A stretch of DNA of 64,000 nt, from NCBI GenBank assembly GCA_036362985.1, contig JAYGXS010000004.1:25972633-26036632 (forward strand), given 5' to 3'. Under the pieces are notes generated by a model. That model made no database searches. It was not told the origin of the DNA and saw only the letters and a list, made by a program, of their open reading frames with translations. Below are positions 22,920-33,868 of the stretch, in pieces. A program made the translations under genes and the position numbers. This stretch comes from Ligula intestinalis. Its lineage: Eukaryota; Platyhelminthes; Cestoda; Diphyllobothriidea; Diphyllobothriidae. Position 1 is the stretch's first letter, and every line of letters starts with the position of its first letter.

Positions 22920-23580
22920 ATGTGAATTAGGTTTTAAAGCAATGCCGTAGAAGTTCGAGCAAATATTCAGACTTCAGGTGTTTTTAGCTCTAGTTGTAGC
23001 GTTCGTTTATAAGTTGTCTCAAAACATCAGTCGCTAGTTTCTGTGGGATAGAGGTGAAGACTGGATAATCATGGAAGGATACCATGGATTCATCTGGCTA
23101 CAACTTCAGATGTTTTATCCGTTCAATCAACTGTTTTGAAGAAGCTACGGTTGCTGTCGAGCCTACTGCCAGGAACTTGAGATGATTAAACGTCCATTTT
23201 GCCAAACCGTATGTAGGGGTGCCACGAAGGGAGACGATTGGCCTAAGTTGTATGTTTTCTTTGTGAACTTTCGGCAGATCATAAAATCGTGCCAAGACTG
23301 TGTCGGTTGGTTTCATGGAAAACCGTCTGCTTTGAGTTTTGCCAGGCTCTTGTTTATTTCGGTAAGCTAATATTTTATTTCACTGGCTGGACATGTCTTG
23401 TACGAAGTTTATTCGTCAAGCAGGCTCTGGAATTTCGTTTAGAAATCAGATTTGTTGAGCGTTGGTGTGTAACGACCTTTGTCAGTCGGCAGAATGATTA
23501 TTTCGTCATCGGCTTTTTAGACTTTTTAATGCTCTCTGTTCTTCTCGGCCAAGAGTTTCACACCTTTTGCGTTGCATAAG
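22920..23580 (-). mobile_element. PLE RT fragment, distinct lineage
   Basis: In order on the minus strand: REEQRALKSLKADDEIIILP, TDKGRYTPTLNKSDF, stop, KFQSLLDE, then KPTDTVLARFYDLPKVHKEN, LRPIVSLRGTPTYGLAKWTF, and after a stop SMVSFHDYPVFTSIPQKLAT, YLLELLRHCFKT, stop, FTFGE and IYEQIKGT. This covers the pre-RT region through RT motifs 1 to B. The motif A aspartate is changed (FHDYPVFTSIP for FDV.SLFTSIP). The block SLRGTPTYGLAKW and the ADDEIIILPTDKG block separate it from the LKPTGT/NTAIILTK lineage. Homology stops abruptly after KGT, and motif C (YVDD) is lost. It sits inside the inferred intron, antisense to the host gene. Confidence 0.85.
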
Positions 23581-23892
23581 CAGCGAAGATGTTTTACAGC
23601 AGATTATAACTTGCTTCAGAAATACTTCTTACAGTACTCATAAAAATTTTCAATGGGTGAGATTTGTGTTCTATACCTCAGAAGCAACAGTAGTTAATTA
23701 ACGGACACTGTCTGTTAAGAATGTGCATTTGACGGTCTTGAAAAATCTCAAAACTGGAAACGTTTCAATGCGAAATATACCCCTTCTTCAAGCATAAAAT
23801 GTGCAGAAGGCGTACTTTGCTAGCAAACCAGCAGAAGAATGAATATTTTTGTGAGTTGCGGAAATTCCCATCAGAGAATTTAGAAGTGTAGT

Positions 23893-24207
23893 TTGGTGCG
23901 CGTACGTATGCTTTCGATAAATTCTCGTCGAACCTGTACATTTAGATGGGAAAGGGGTAAAAGTTAAAACGTATTCGTGATTTCATACAAGCGAGACGTG
24001 GGAATAGGGGGAGGGTCGTGCCTTCCTTTCCTTACCCCTCACCTAAATTGCTCCACCAAACCCTGCCCTCGTAAGCAGCCTTCTTTTATCGCCCCCGCCC
24101 CCCTATTCCCACGAATCACTTACGAAAAGACGAATACTTTTACCCCCTTCCTATATAAATTTATTGGTTCGACTTGCATTTATCGAAAGCATACGTACGC
24201 TCGCCAA
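23893..24207. mobile_element. Second foldback element of the same family
   Basis: The left arm begins TTGGTGCGCGTACGTATGCT and the right arm ends with AGCATACGTACGCTCGCCAA. The arms also pair internally: GTGGGAATAGGGGGAGGG on the left against CCCCCGCCCCCCTATTCCCAC on the right, and AAAGTTAAAACGTATTCGTG against CGAATACTTTTACCCC. It has the same termini as the element at 7812 but a longer centre. It carries no coding sequence and lies inside the inferred 12 kb intron. Confidence 0.7.
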
Positions 24208-24439
24208 AATAGCATCAGTATATTGAGGGATATGTAGGAGAAATTCCTTTGAGTGCCTTATTTGTACATATGTGCAGCGGTAGCAGAAAATTTGTTTCTC
24301 AGGCTGTTGGCGCGACCAGTTGTCCTGTGTCATGGGATGGAAAAATAGGAGCAGACAGTGAAAAAACTCCTCAGGGATTTTTAGGAGAAAAACTAGTCTT
24401 CTGAAATATATTTGTGCACATTTACTATTAACTATATTT

Positions 24440-24570
24440 AAATATAGCAGGTCAGCGAAATTCAATGCAAAAACGCACAGAGTATGCTTTCTGCAGGTGG
24501 TTAGTAGGAAACTCATTCCAAAGCCGTAACCCTGGTTTGTCTGAAATCTTTTGGGTGTAGGCTACAGATA
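24440..24570 (-). mobile_element. Probable LINE C-terminal fragment
   Basis: The minus-strand frame ends ISDKPGLRLWNEFPTNHLQK followed by AYSVRFCIEFR. This resembles the R-x-WN-x-LP...SV-x-F-K signature at the carboxyl end of CR1/Jockey-type LINE polyproteins, seen more clearly at 57090-57467. The frame is open upstream to 24829, but that part is not recognisable. Confidence 0.4.
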
Positions 24571-25990
24571 ATTGGTAGTAAACCCCAACCTGAGAGCTGT
24601 ATTTGAACTTAACGCACAATTTAGAATTTTGGGTAACACTTCTTGAGATAAGGAATCCACCGTAGATGCTAATTTTGAGAACCCAAGGCGAGTTAAGCCA
24701 AGCCCATTGGAATAACCAGTAACTAAATATAACTACTGTTTGTTGGGGAGAGCTAATTTTAGTGAGATTACAGAATGGCATAACCGCCAAATTAACCACA
24801 GAACGCGTTTCGGACTTCTTTTTAACCAAGTCGGGTGCGGCACGTTGTTCAAAAAGGTGCTGCTAAGTTAAAAAGGCTCTACATTTGCGCAACGACTTGA
24901 TAATTTGTTCCTGCTTTCGTCTCAGTCGCAGACTACCCAATCGGTTTTGCTAGGCATTTTCAGCTTGGCTGTCTCGGGAGCAAGGCTCTCCGAAGAAAAC
25001 TGTCTCTTTGTGCTTCAGAGACCAGCGCAGGTATCCCCCCACCCGATTGTGGCCGCATGCGTCAGGTGAGGCGGCGTGAGGGAGGGAGATAACCGTTGTC
25101 CGCGTGGATCATGGCGGCTTCTCACGATGTTCCTGTTCAGCGGGAGTTGTGGCAGGTGAAAAAAAAGAAACTAGATAATTCTGACAAAACAGGTATTCTC
25201 CACCGTGGCAACAGGCGACTAACTGGTGCTTTGTCCTTCAGAACGGTTTCTTTAGAGCGACAAAAGAGCACACAGAGTCACTGATGGAACTGTGTTTTTC
25301 TCACGCTTAGACCGAATTTTTGTTGGTCTGCCAATAATGTTAGACTACCTGGGTCGTATTTACAGTGTTTTCCTCAGCCCACCTTTCGTAGGCCCTGGAC
25401 AGCAATCTGTCGGCCCGGAGAACGCGTATCAGCTGCATTGGAAACCACCCAGGATTGGTGCGTTAACCAATCTATTTTGACTAAAGAATTGAGCAGGTGC
25501 CGCTGCAGATTCGTCCTGAACACCCCGGCCAGAGTCCATGCAGGTGGCTGCGTATGAGTTAGACATCGGTAGCAGCGAAATGTCACTGGTGAAGGCATCT
25601 GAAGTCGAAAAAGCCACTTCTGAATTCTTATCTAGCATGAGTTAGCCATACTCCTGCTCTAGGTCAAAACGACCTTAGGTTTCAACCCAGATATGTAGAT
25701 CGAGTGACCAGAAGGATACTTAATCAAAAGCCAACCTATAAGTGATGGCATCTTCTATCCTAGTCACTTTAGCTGCAGACTAGCTGCCACATAGGATTAT
25801 GCCAAGGTATTTGACCCATGTTTAATATCCTATGCCTTGGATCGGCCTCACTATCATCAATCTCCAAACGTTTAAACTCTTGGAAGATGTAGGTACTCCA
25901 TGTGTTTCTCTGGAATCCTGAGTCCGAACACGTACTCATTAGCTCAGTACTGTCGTCCACAAGGAGGCGTTAAGGAAGAGGTCAGGGCAA
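24570..25990. other. Intronic stretch with no gene identified
   Basis: A GC-richer island at about 25030-25290 includes ATGGCGGCTTCTCACGATG at 25111, followed 45 bases later by CAG/GTGAAA, a donor-like site. That would be a phase 0 exon, incompatible with the phase 1 acceptor at 33869, and no other evidence supports it. The remainder has overlapping short frames without families. Confidence 0.3.
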
Positions 25991-25999
25991 ACCCTGACT

Positions 26000-26290
26000 T
26001 GATACCATGCAGCAAGACGTGGGAGTAGCGCATAGATCTTCTGTATTCGGACTCCGTCGCTGGGACAGAGAGTAGGACAAGTCCTCCGGATCCGCAATAG
26101 CGGACCTTCAAGCATGCATAGATACGATTTGACGCCGACCAGAGTTGTACTATAAAGCCTGCGTGACCTGTGCCTTTATCACCCTCATCTGTAGTTGTCT
26201 GTGATGCTGGGTTCGCAAGAATCAAAAACGTCAGGCCAGTAAACCTATGGTCCCAGCGATTGCATCTTCTCCTTCAGGCCTGTTCGAGTG
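26000..26290 (+). mobile_element. PLE tail fragment
   Basis: Positions 26165-26275 follow the tail consensus: TTTATCACCCTCATCTGTAG, TTGTCTGTGATGCTGGGTTC, AAAAACGTCAGGCCAGTAAA and CCCAGCGATTGCATCTTCTC. It is closest to the 3' ends of the 15.5 and 40.2 kb elements. A CGTCGCTGGGACAGAGAG block at 26045 could be an inverted scrap of the same tail. No GIY-YIG coding sequence is recognised. Confidence 0.5.
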
Positions 26291-26299
26291 TCAACGCGC

Positions 26300-28595
26300 T
26301 TGTACGCGGCCCTAGTAGAGACAGGCATTGTCAGAGGCCTGGTGAATGCCCAGGTTACCAGCCGATCTTATTTACACCGTTGCGTCCACAATTTTCGCCC
26401 TTCACGCTCACACTAAAACTCTGCTCTGGCAGTCACGCACACGACCTCCAGATCCCAACACGTGACCACTTTGCTGCTTAGAGCACGAATTATAGTAATA
26501 AGGTATCCTTATTTACTAAGCTATATCAGCACCAAAACGCTACTGAATGATGCCTTGTCACATTAATAAATACCATTTAAAAAATGTACTCTTCAATTCA
26601 GTCGTGAACTTTCAAAGTCCGCAGTGAGGGTTGGGGTGGTCACTGATTATTTAGACTACAGGAAAGATGAACACGAGCAGAATCACGTTAGCCGAATGCC
26701 GGACGTAGGGTAAGGCTCGGAGTGAAGGTCACCTGAACGTCACACGCGTGTTGCTCTTCTGTTTTCAGACTAATACAGAAACGCGTATCTAAGTGCTGAG
26801 CACACGCTTTAATCTATCTCGCTTGTAAGGATAGTTCAGCCTTTGATCTTCACAAGCGATCAGCGTTGATCCTGTAAGAGGCCCCCAACCCCTAATCGCC
26901 TGCTGAATACCCGTGAAACAGAATAATAGTAGACCTTGTCATTGGCTATACACACGAACACTCGTTACAACTTAACTGGTTAAACTGTCATGTTGTTGTG
27001 ACTAATAACTTCTAGGATTAACAGACGGTGCTCTTTGCGAATTTTATTTGATTCCAGAGAGTAAGCTACTACATGCACGCTACTAATTAATGTGAATTAT
27101 GTTTGGCGTCATTTTTACTCATTGCGAAAGTAACAACTGGGGTAGAAATGGGTATTTTTTTAGGTTTTTGTTGCTTTCTCATTAAACGCAGCAGTTTTTC
27201 GGAAAACCCTTCTGGTCCTGGTTCAAATTTACCCTAACAATTCCTAAAAGGTGGCTCCTTCAAAGATGTTCCTTCATAGTGTGTTTTCGACGGTAGCCTG
27301 ACTTTCGAGTAGAGATTCTCATTCGCACAGGACAAAAAGGCGTTCACATATTCGACTCGGGTCAGAATCGAGTTTTTTAAGACTTCTATCCTTCCGAATT
27401 GACCAGATTACGATATTTTTTTATGACCTGTAAGGTCAAAATTCTGTCATTTTCGCTTGCCTTCTGCGTTTCACATAAAGGTAACACTGGATCTCTAATG
27501 ATCTTTGGACCAATTAAATTCCTTTCTTTTCATTTACTGAGCCAATAGAATTTATGACAAGGTCACTGGGGTGTGTATTCGTTTGGAAGATGCATTTTAT
27601 CTGATAATTTAAAACACCTCTGAAGTATTTTCTAGCCATTTATGGCTTACCCATTGTTATCGGTCGGTCGTGCTGTTAGAGCACACAGGACTATAAATCA
27701 GTTATAGTTACTCCTGCACTATGTTCAGTTAAACGCTCTGGTTACTTAGGCATTATCGTACCAGCTGTGGCTAGCAATATGCACCTGCAACGTTCTTTGT
27801 TTTACGCACGTATGTGTGTTCTCACACGCCACACTTTCAGCGGTTAGGGGATCTAGAACGCTTGTAAAACTTAAATGAGATGACAGAAAGAAGTCAGCTC
27901 CATTTCCCCTTTTAAGTGAGCTATTGTCTTTTAGGATCCGAAAAAAACGGCGCAGCACCTGGCATTATCCTGTTCTAACCAATCAGACAAAGTTCATGAT
28001 CTGATTGGCCCAGCGTGCTACATCAAAACGATGTGCACGGAAACCGCTGACAGATGCCCGTACGCAAAAAAATTACTAGAAATTCGCATTTTGGTGGGAA
28101 ATTTGTGGTAGGAAATGTGAGTCTGTCCGCTGCTGTGTAGGGAGTCAAATACCTTGCCGTTCACAAGTCTTTTCAAAGTGCCGCTGGGAGCATTTCTTCA
28201 AACTGATTTCGTCTTCTAAGATCATTTACGCGGCAGCCGTTTGAAGTTTGGCAGAAGCGCTCAGATAGTTGCTTTAGAATTTTGCCGCTCCATTAGTTTA
28301 TATTAAAGACTATTATACTTTTTTAATCCCGCCACATGCGAACGAAGCAAAGGATAGGAACTATACAGACGAGAAGGAAATATGTTATGTTTGTCAGCAA
28401 CGCCATACTCGTTACCTTAAGACCATTTTATTACTAGTTATGCTGAAAACAGCACTAGTGGTAATAGCCCTGGAAGTAACTGTTGTTATTTTTGGTGTAT
28501 GACTTGAAATAGTAGTGGATGTAGTTTTACTGGTATCAATGGTGTTAGCCGTAACAATGCGATCATTACTATAAGCAGTAGTAGAAGTAGGAGGG
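26300..28595. other. Intronic non-coding stretch
   Basis: Nothing gene-like is seen. A small inverted motif at about 27977-28010 (CCAATCAGA...TCTGATTGG) is the only structured patch I noticed. Confidence 0.3.
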
Positions 28596-28599
28596 GGAG

Positions 28600-28683
28600 A
28601 AAATGAAAATGATGATGATGATGATAATGATGATGATGATGATGGTGGTGGTGATGGTGATGGTGATGGTGATGGTGATGATG

Positions 28684-28736
<53 letters not shown>
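28600..28736 (+). repeat. (GAT)n trinucleotide microsatellite
   Basis: GATGATGAT runs interrupted by GGTGGTGATGGTGATGGT, continuing to the first N. The open frame of Met/Val codons over it is an artefact of the repeat. Confidence 0.95.
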
Positions 28737-29136
28737 NNNNNNNNNNNNNNNNNNNNNNNNNNNNNNNNNNNNNNNNNNNNNNNNNNNNNNNNNNNNNNNN
28801 NNNNNNNNNNNNNNNNNNNNNNNNNNNNNNNNNNNNNNNNNNNNNNNNNNNNNNNNNNNNNNNNNNNNNNNNNNNNNNNNNNNNNNNNNNNNNNNNNNNN
28901 NNNNNNNNNNNNNNNNNNNNNNNNNNNNNNNNNNNNNNNNNNNNNNNNNNNNNNNNNNNNNNNNNNNNNNNNNNNNNNNNNNNNNNNNNNNNNNNNNNNN
29001 NNNNNNNNNNNNNNNNNNNNNNNNNNNNNNNNNNNNNNNNNNNNNNNNNNNNNNNNNNNNNNNNNNNNNNNNNNNNNNNNNNNNNNNNNNNNNNNNNNNN
29101 NNNNNNNNNNNNNNNNNNNNNNNNNNNNNNNNNNNN
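28737..29136. other. Assembly gap of 400 Ns
   Basis: Unbroken N run directly abutting the (GAT)n tract. The true length of the microsatellite is therefore unknown, and 400 may be a placeholder size. Confidence 0.98.
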
Positions 29137-30929
29137 TTAAACAGTGGCTTTTGGGTTCAAACTTTCAATGCGAACTCTTTTTTAGTCGGCATGCAAAAAC
29201 AACTCTGAAAACAAAAGTGAAAATGGGTTGTGCAACCCTAGCTTTATGAGCTTACGTGAAATGTTTTTTTTTCACAACGGAATATACGCTTAGCTGTCGG
29301 ACTAAAAGCCTCCCTCCAATAATACAGTTAGCTTTAAACGAAAATCCAGAAACTGTTCATGATATCGATTTATAAATGTACCCATAGCTTAAACCTTAAA
29401 CGCTAATTTAACTCTAAACCTATAATTATCCATAACAAAGGCTCTGTCTTACTAATAACCCGAACCTTTTCACTTACCTTAGCTCCCTGGAAATTAACTT
29501 GCACTCCCAGTCTTGCTGAATACTCTTTACAAGCCTGTTTTTCTTCACAATTCGATCCATCTGCAGTGGTTAGTTTCTGTATTCGCCAATTATGCTTCGA
29601 ATTCCCCCCTCTCTTGCTCCTTTGTAACCGTGTCCAAACTAGTACCGTTCCTACGATGGCAGCCAGTTGGCAGATATACCTGTCAAGATACTGTTTAATG
29701 CTGTTAAGTCAACAAACCCCTTAAATCACCTTCCTCGATCTGTCAAAAAGATACACGCTTTAAAATTGTTCCTTGTTCACTTAAAATGAGAGCAAACGAA
29801 CGCTGAGTATCTTCATCCGGATTTGCCTTCAGCGTGCACTCGTAACTGAGCAGACTTGTGTGCACAGCTAATGCCTGCGACTACATCGGGCAGAGTTACT
29901 AGCGCGATTGCAAGCCACGAATACACGAATGCACCTGTCCCTGAGATGTCACGTGCCCCGTAGTGCATCCTCGTTTGCCGCCGGTCAAGGTCGCACCTCC
30001 TGCAATTCGACTTTTCAAAAACGATTCCTCTCTGCCTTAAAGAGTAACGATGCATAAATTACTCGTTTAAAAAGAGAGAAATAAACGCAGCGTTTTCTTT
30101 TTTTCATCAAAAAGTTACTCCAATTTAATTCAGGCCAAAGTAACTGCTGAATTATTATTCTCAGTTTCACCTCTTGTCACCGACAGGACTTAAGAAAATA
30201 GCCTTTTCTTAGGGGTTTCTTCGCTATCAGCAAAATTCACAGCGCAGGGAAATCCTTTCCGTAAAGCAATGCTATTTAAGGCTTGTAACTACGGAATGCA
30301 GATTTTGCTAGCTTTCTTAAAGTCTTCTTTTTGATACAGGAATACCGGTTACTTGTAACAAGCTCCGGAAGCTGTAATGCAGTTTAGAATACAATTGTGA
30401 TTTAAATGGAGCATGAAGTTGTATTGATTTTATATCTCGTCACGTATCGGCTTTCGACAGCGAACCTACTTGCCTTCAGTTCAATTGCATGGAAAATGTC
30501 AGGACTCATGACCGAAGTATTTTTAAAACGCATTTCTTGATGAAAAACATTGATTGGGAATATTCTGTGCCTGATTCTCATACGGTAGCATGGTGATTTT
30601 CCAGCTTTCTGTGTATGTTACCCCTAAGAAAAGCCACAACCTAGATCCTTCCTTCCTCTACTAATTTTGTAGGAATGAGTGCCTTTTGGGAAAGGTAGGT
30701 CCCAGGAGGATTAATTTTGGTCTTGAAAACAATACCAGCGCCTAGATATTTGGAAAAGAGACCCGCATTTTTAATTTTAGCTAAGGTTTACAAACTGCAC
30801 GTTATTTGTCTTCCTCAAAGCAAAACCAGGTGATCTTTCAAATCCTTACAGTCGGACCTTCTGGCGTTTATAAAATCCTGTAATGTGTGGGAACCCTGTT
30901 TCATGTTTAGCGAACATCATTAGGGACCT

Positions 30930-30980
30930 TTCGGTAGACCATCCACAGGTTTGCAGGACCTGGGGTTCAAACCCGCGTTT
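30930..30980 (+). repeat. tRNA-like (SINE-derived) remnant
   Basis: CGGTAGACCATCCACAGG then GACCTGGGGTTCAAACCCGC has the look of a D-arm and a well-formed T-arm (GGGTTCAAACCC). The acceptor stem and the anticodon arm do not close, so a functional tRNA is unlikely. Confidence 0.35.
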
Positions 30981-31339
30981 TTTGATAATTAAAACCGACG
31001 TGACTATGGGTTGTCGTCCAATGGGAGAACTTTGGACATGGTAATGTCAGCAGCCAAGAAAAGTGGAGTGAACCTCAGGCTTGGCAAGCCTGCGATTGTG
31101 TAAGAACGGTCCATCCAACTTCGTCAGTAATTCTCTCCTGTATATTATTCTGGGCGTTGTGCAACTTTCTGTGAGGACTCTGAATCGGGCTCTGGGTCCG
31201 AATAACTTGTATGGCCACCCAAACAAGACGCAGAAATTGGAGATCTCGGCCCAATTATAATAGGTGGCCTTACGATAAATTTCATGGGGGATAAATATTT
31301 CTACGTCACTAATCTTAGCCTAAAAGTAAACTATAAATT

Positions 31340-31480
31340 TAATTTTTACCTCAGCCCTACCCTAAACCTCAATCCAACAGATAAGCCGAACTCTGAACGT
31401 AATCCTGACCCTAACCTCCGACGTTGGCCTTAACCGCAACCTTCGACCGCACTTTCACCTAAAGCCTAAACGTATTCTTT
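31340..31480 (+). repeat. Degenerate CCTAACC-type tract
   Basis: CAGCCCTACCCTAAACCTCA, TCCTGACCCTAACCTCC and GCCTTAACCGCAACCTTCGA form an irregular run of CTAAC/CTAAAC words. Related tracts lie at 39360-39425, 39895-40000, 56765-56820 and 63670-63735. Confidence 0.55.
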
Positions 31481-32394
31481 GCCGGAAGATGGCGCAAAGC
31501 CGCATGATTTGTGGGTGATTACTGCGCCCGTGTTCTGTTAAGCGGTCTTACAAGTCAGCCCTACTGCACCCTGTAACTCAATCCGTAAATGCAATTCCAA
31601 CAAAGTCAAATGATTCCGATGTTTATACGAGATTTAATTTCGCTCGATTCCTTGCATACAGCGGGAACGTGCTTATATGGGTATAGAAAATGCCCATATC
31701 TAGAATAACGCTATTTTGAATGCGGTAGTTTACATGGCAGATTGTGAAAAGGCCGAATAAACACTCGTCTGCTGTTTTTTCTCAAACTCATTCGGAATTA
31801 CTTTTTCCCTCCTCCTGATTGCCAACTTCTGTCAGCCGCTTGAGGAATTTCAGTGTGTTGCATATGCGTTCATTCCGATTCAATGTTTGCCTAAAATCAG
31901 TTATCGTTTTACATAGGAATGGCAGCAGCCTTGAGGATACTAGTATCTGGACGCGCTAGCATTTCACAGAACCAAATTCCATGGAACCACTTTTTAAACA
32001 CTACCCGTGTTTCCATGCATTCGGGAAGCCTTGTTGTATCTTATGTTGTCAGAGAAGCGCTTCGTGGTTCGTTCCATGCTGCAACACACCTTGGATGCAA
32101 GCCTGTGGGTGCTGCGCTTGAATACATTAATCTAAACGCATCGGAGGGCTAGCATATAACAGTACTTATAAAACTGGTGCACTTTCGTGCCGAGAAGCGC
32201 CACCGATCAATAAAAGTTAAATTTCGGCAGCCAAAGCCTCCGAGTTGGACTAGGTCTTATGGGTAATTCAACCCCTCAAACCCACTGCTATATATCATCA
32301 CACAACGTTCTGTCAGCCACGATTTGTAATATTTAAAGTCCATCAGTAGTCTACAGTTGCCGCCTACGAGCACCTGCCTAAGGACTGTTGTCCT

Positions 32395-33070
32395 TTCTTT
32401 GAGAGTACGCGCCTGTACGGGCCTGTCCAGGCGTGCACAGGCTCGCAGAACGTGCCTTTTTACGGTTACCCTCCGATGACTGCTCACACACACAGTTGGC
32501 TCATCGTGAATTATGCACGCAGCATGCACTACGCCAGGAGACGCCGTTATCGTCGGCGTCGTCGTTGTCTCGCCCACGGCTCTGTGAGTCGGATTGCTTG
32601 GTCACCGGCGGAAGTTGAACTGGGTGGGGCTGACGTGCTGGTGGCGGTGGAGGTGGTGTTTCCTGCTTCATGACTCAATTTTGTGTTTCTCGCCCAGCCC
32701 GCTTCACCACACCAAGCCACGCCACGCCACAACGCGACGCGTTGCATTCTGCCAGTGTCAAGTGAAAACTGGTTTTGTCAGGTCCGTGCATGTTGCACGA
32801 CTTGACCTCAACGTGGTGTGTGCAAGACAACGACAAAAACCGCTCTCCCCCTGTGCTCTTGCGTGCAGTGAGGACATCGCATGGAGGGCATTCACTGGGG
32901 GGGGCTGGCGATTAAAACAGCGCTCACGCCCTTGTCGTGCGTTGTGTAACAAGGGACGTGGTCCGTCATGGCAAGCGGTAACCCCCAACAAGCGTGCAAA
33001 AAACTGTTTGGCGCAAATCAAGCACGCATGGGCAGCGGGGATTAAAAAATGTGGAAAAACGTAACCTCAG
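32395..33070 (+). other. GC- and CpG-rich segment upstream of the large exon
   Basis: This is markedly richer in CG dinucleotides than its surroundings (for example CGCCGTTATCGTCGGCGTCG). It has a 156-codon plus-strand frame (32594-33064) with biased Arg/Trp/Cys/His composition that looks like a by-product of base composition. It may be an alternative promoter or 5' exon region of the AJM-like gene, or an unrelated repeat. There is no direct evidence for either. Confidence 0.3.
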
Positions 33071-33868
33071 TACGTTTGGGCTATTAAAGATTGTCTGACG
33101 CTGCGCAATAACCTTTAGCGGGACTCCGAGGCGACCGAACGGAGTTGATCAGACTCGTGCTGCGAAATGGATAAATCGATGAGCGCCAGAACCGTGGGAC
33201 TTGCAAGTCCCCGAAAAGGGCATTAGGCTGTACCTTAGTGGTAGATAGTTGGACTCACATGGCTCATGTTTACATCTAAGGTGTTCTTGATTAGCGCTTG
33301 TGGCAGAACTGGGGAGAACATCATCGATAAGAGTTCCTTTTTTCGAGGAGGAGAGAAAGAAGAGTAAGCTTCGTTCACTAGGAGGAGAATTTCCTTCGCC
33401 AGGCTTTTCAAATTATTACTAGATCTCATAAGCACACGTGGCTGAGGATGGTGTGCGCATAAGGAGAATTCAATAGCAAGGGTGGAAAGATAACTGCCTA
33501 TTGACTAATTATTACGGCGTATTATTACAGCGTATTTTAGATTAAAGAAGAACATACGAGACTGCACAATGTCGGTCGGACCAATCCGGTACTGCCCCTG
33601 AGGGGTTAGCATGTCGACTGGTGTTCCGGCTCACGTAAAATACTTAGTTAGAGCCCTATCGGCAGCTTGCGCGATATCACTGCACGTACGGTCATGAGCG
33701 GGTCGATAGTGCGACGGAGGACGTGGGTGACATGGGAAAAAAGCGTACACTTGCACCTGCACCTTACTGCTGGCCCAGATTCAACCGATACCCTTATTAT
33801 CGCTTAAGTGCTCCCTTAACTGTTCGCTGACCCGTTCGCCTAAACTGCTGTCGTTTTTCTTTCCAAAG
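33071..33868. other. Intron end before the large exon
   Basis: No coding content is seen. The last 30 bases hold the pyrimidine-rich acceptor. Many short frames on both strands are without support. Confidence 0.4.

Larger units (their letters stand above)
29140..32390. other. Intronic non-coding stretch with two minor repeats
   Basis: Contains a tRNA-like T-arm near 30966 and a CCTAAACC-type tract at 31340-31480, listed separately, plus a weaker AAACCTTAAACGC tract near 29390. No exon is recognised. A 77-codon frame at 31919-32152 has no supporting feature. Confidence 0.3.
21764..33868 (+). other. Inferred 12.1 kb intron, host to several retroelements
   Basis: The interval between the donor at 21764 (GTAGGC) and the acceptor ending at 33868 has no other convincing exon. 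It carries a minus-strand PLE fragment, a foldback element, a LINE tail, a PLE tail, a (GAT)n microsatellite with a 400-base gap, a tRNA-like repeat and a GC-rich segment near 32.4-33.1 kb. Alternative first exons inside it cannot be excluded. The phase match supports direct splicing but does not prove it. Confidence 0.5.

Noticed and set aside
25111..25155. Possible alternative first exon (ATG, 15 codons, CAG/GTGAAA donor)
   Set aside because: It would be phase 0 and cannot splice in frame to the phase 1 acceptor at 33869; nothing else supports it.
28603..29208. 201-codon frame of Met/Val codons and Xs
   Set aside because: This is an artefact of the (GAT)n microsatellite and the N gap.
30930..30980. 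Functional tRNA gene
   Set aside because: The T-arm is convincing, but the acceptor and anticodon stems cannot be closed.
32594..33064. 156-codon plus-strand frame
   Set aside because: It has biased Arg/Trp/Cys/His composition, opposite-strand frames overlap it, and there is no motif or splice context; it is explained by the GC-rich base composition.
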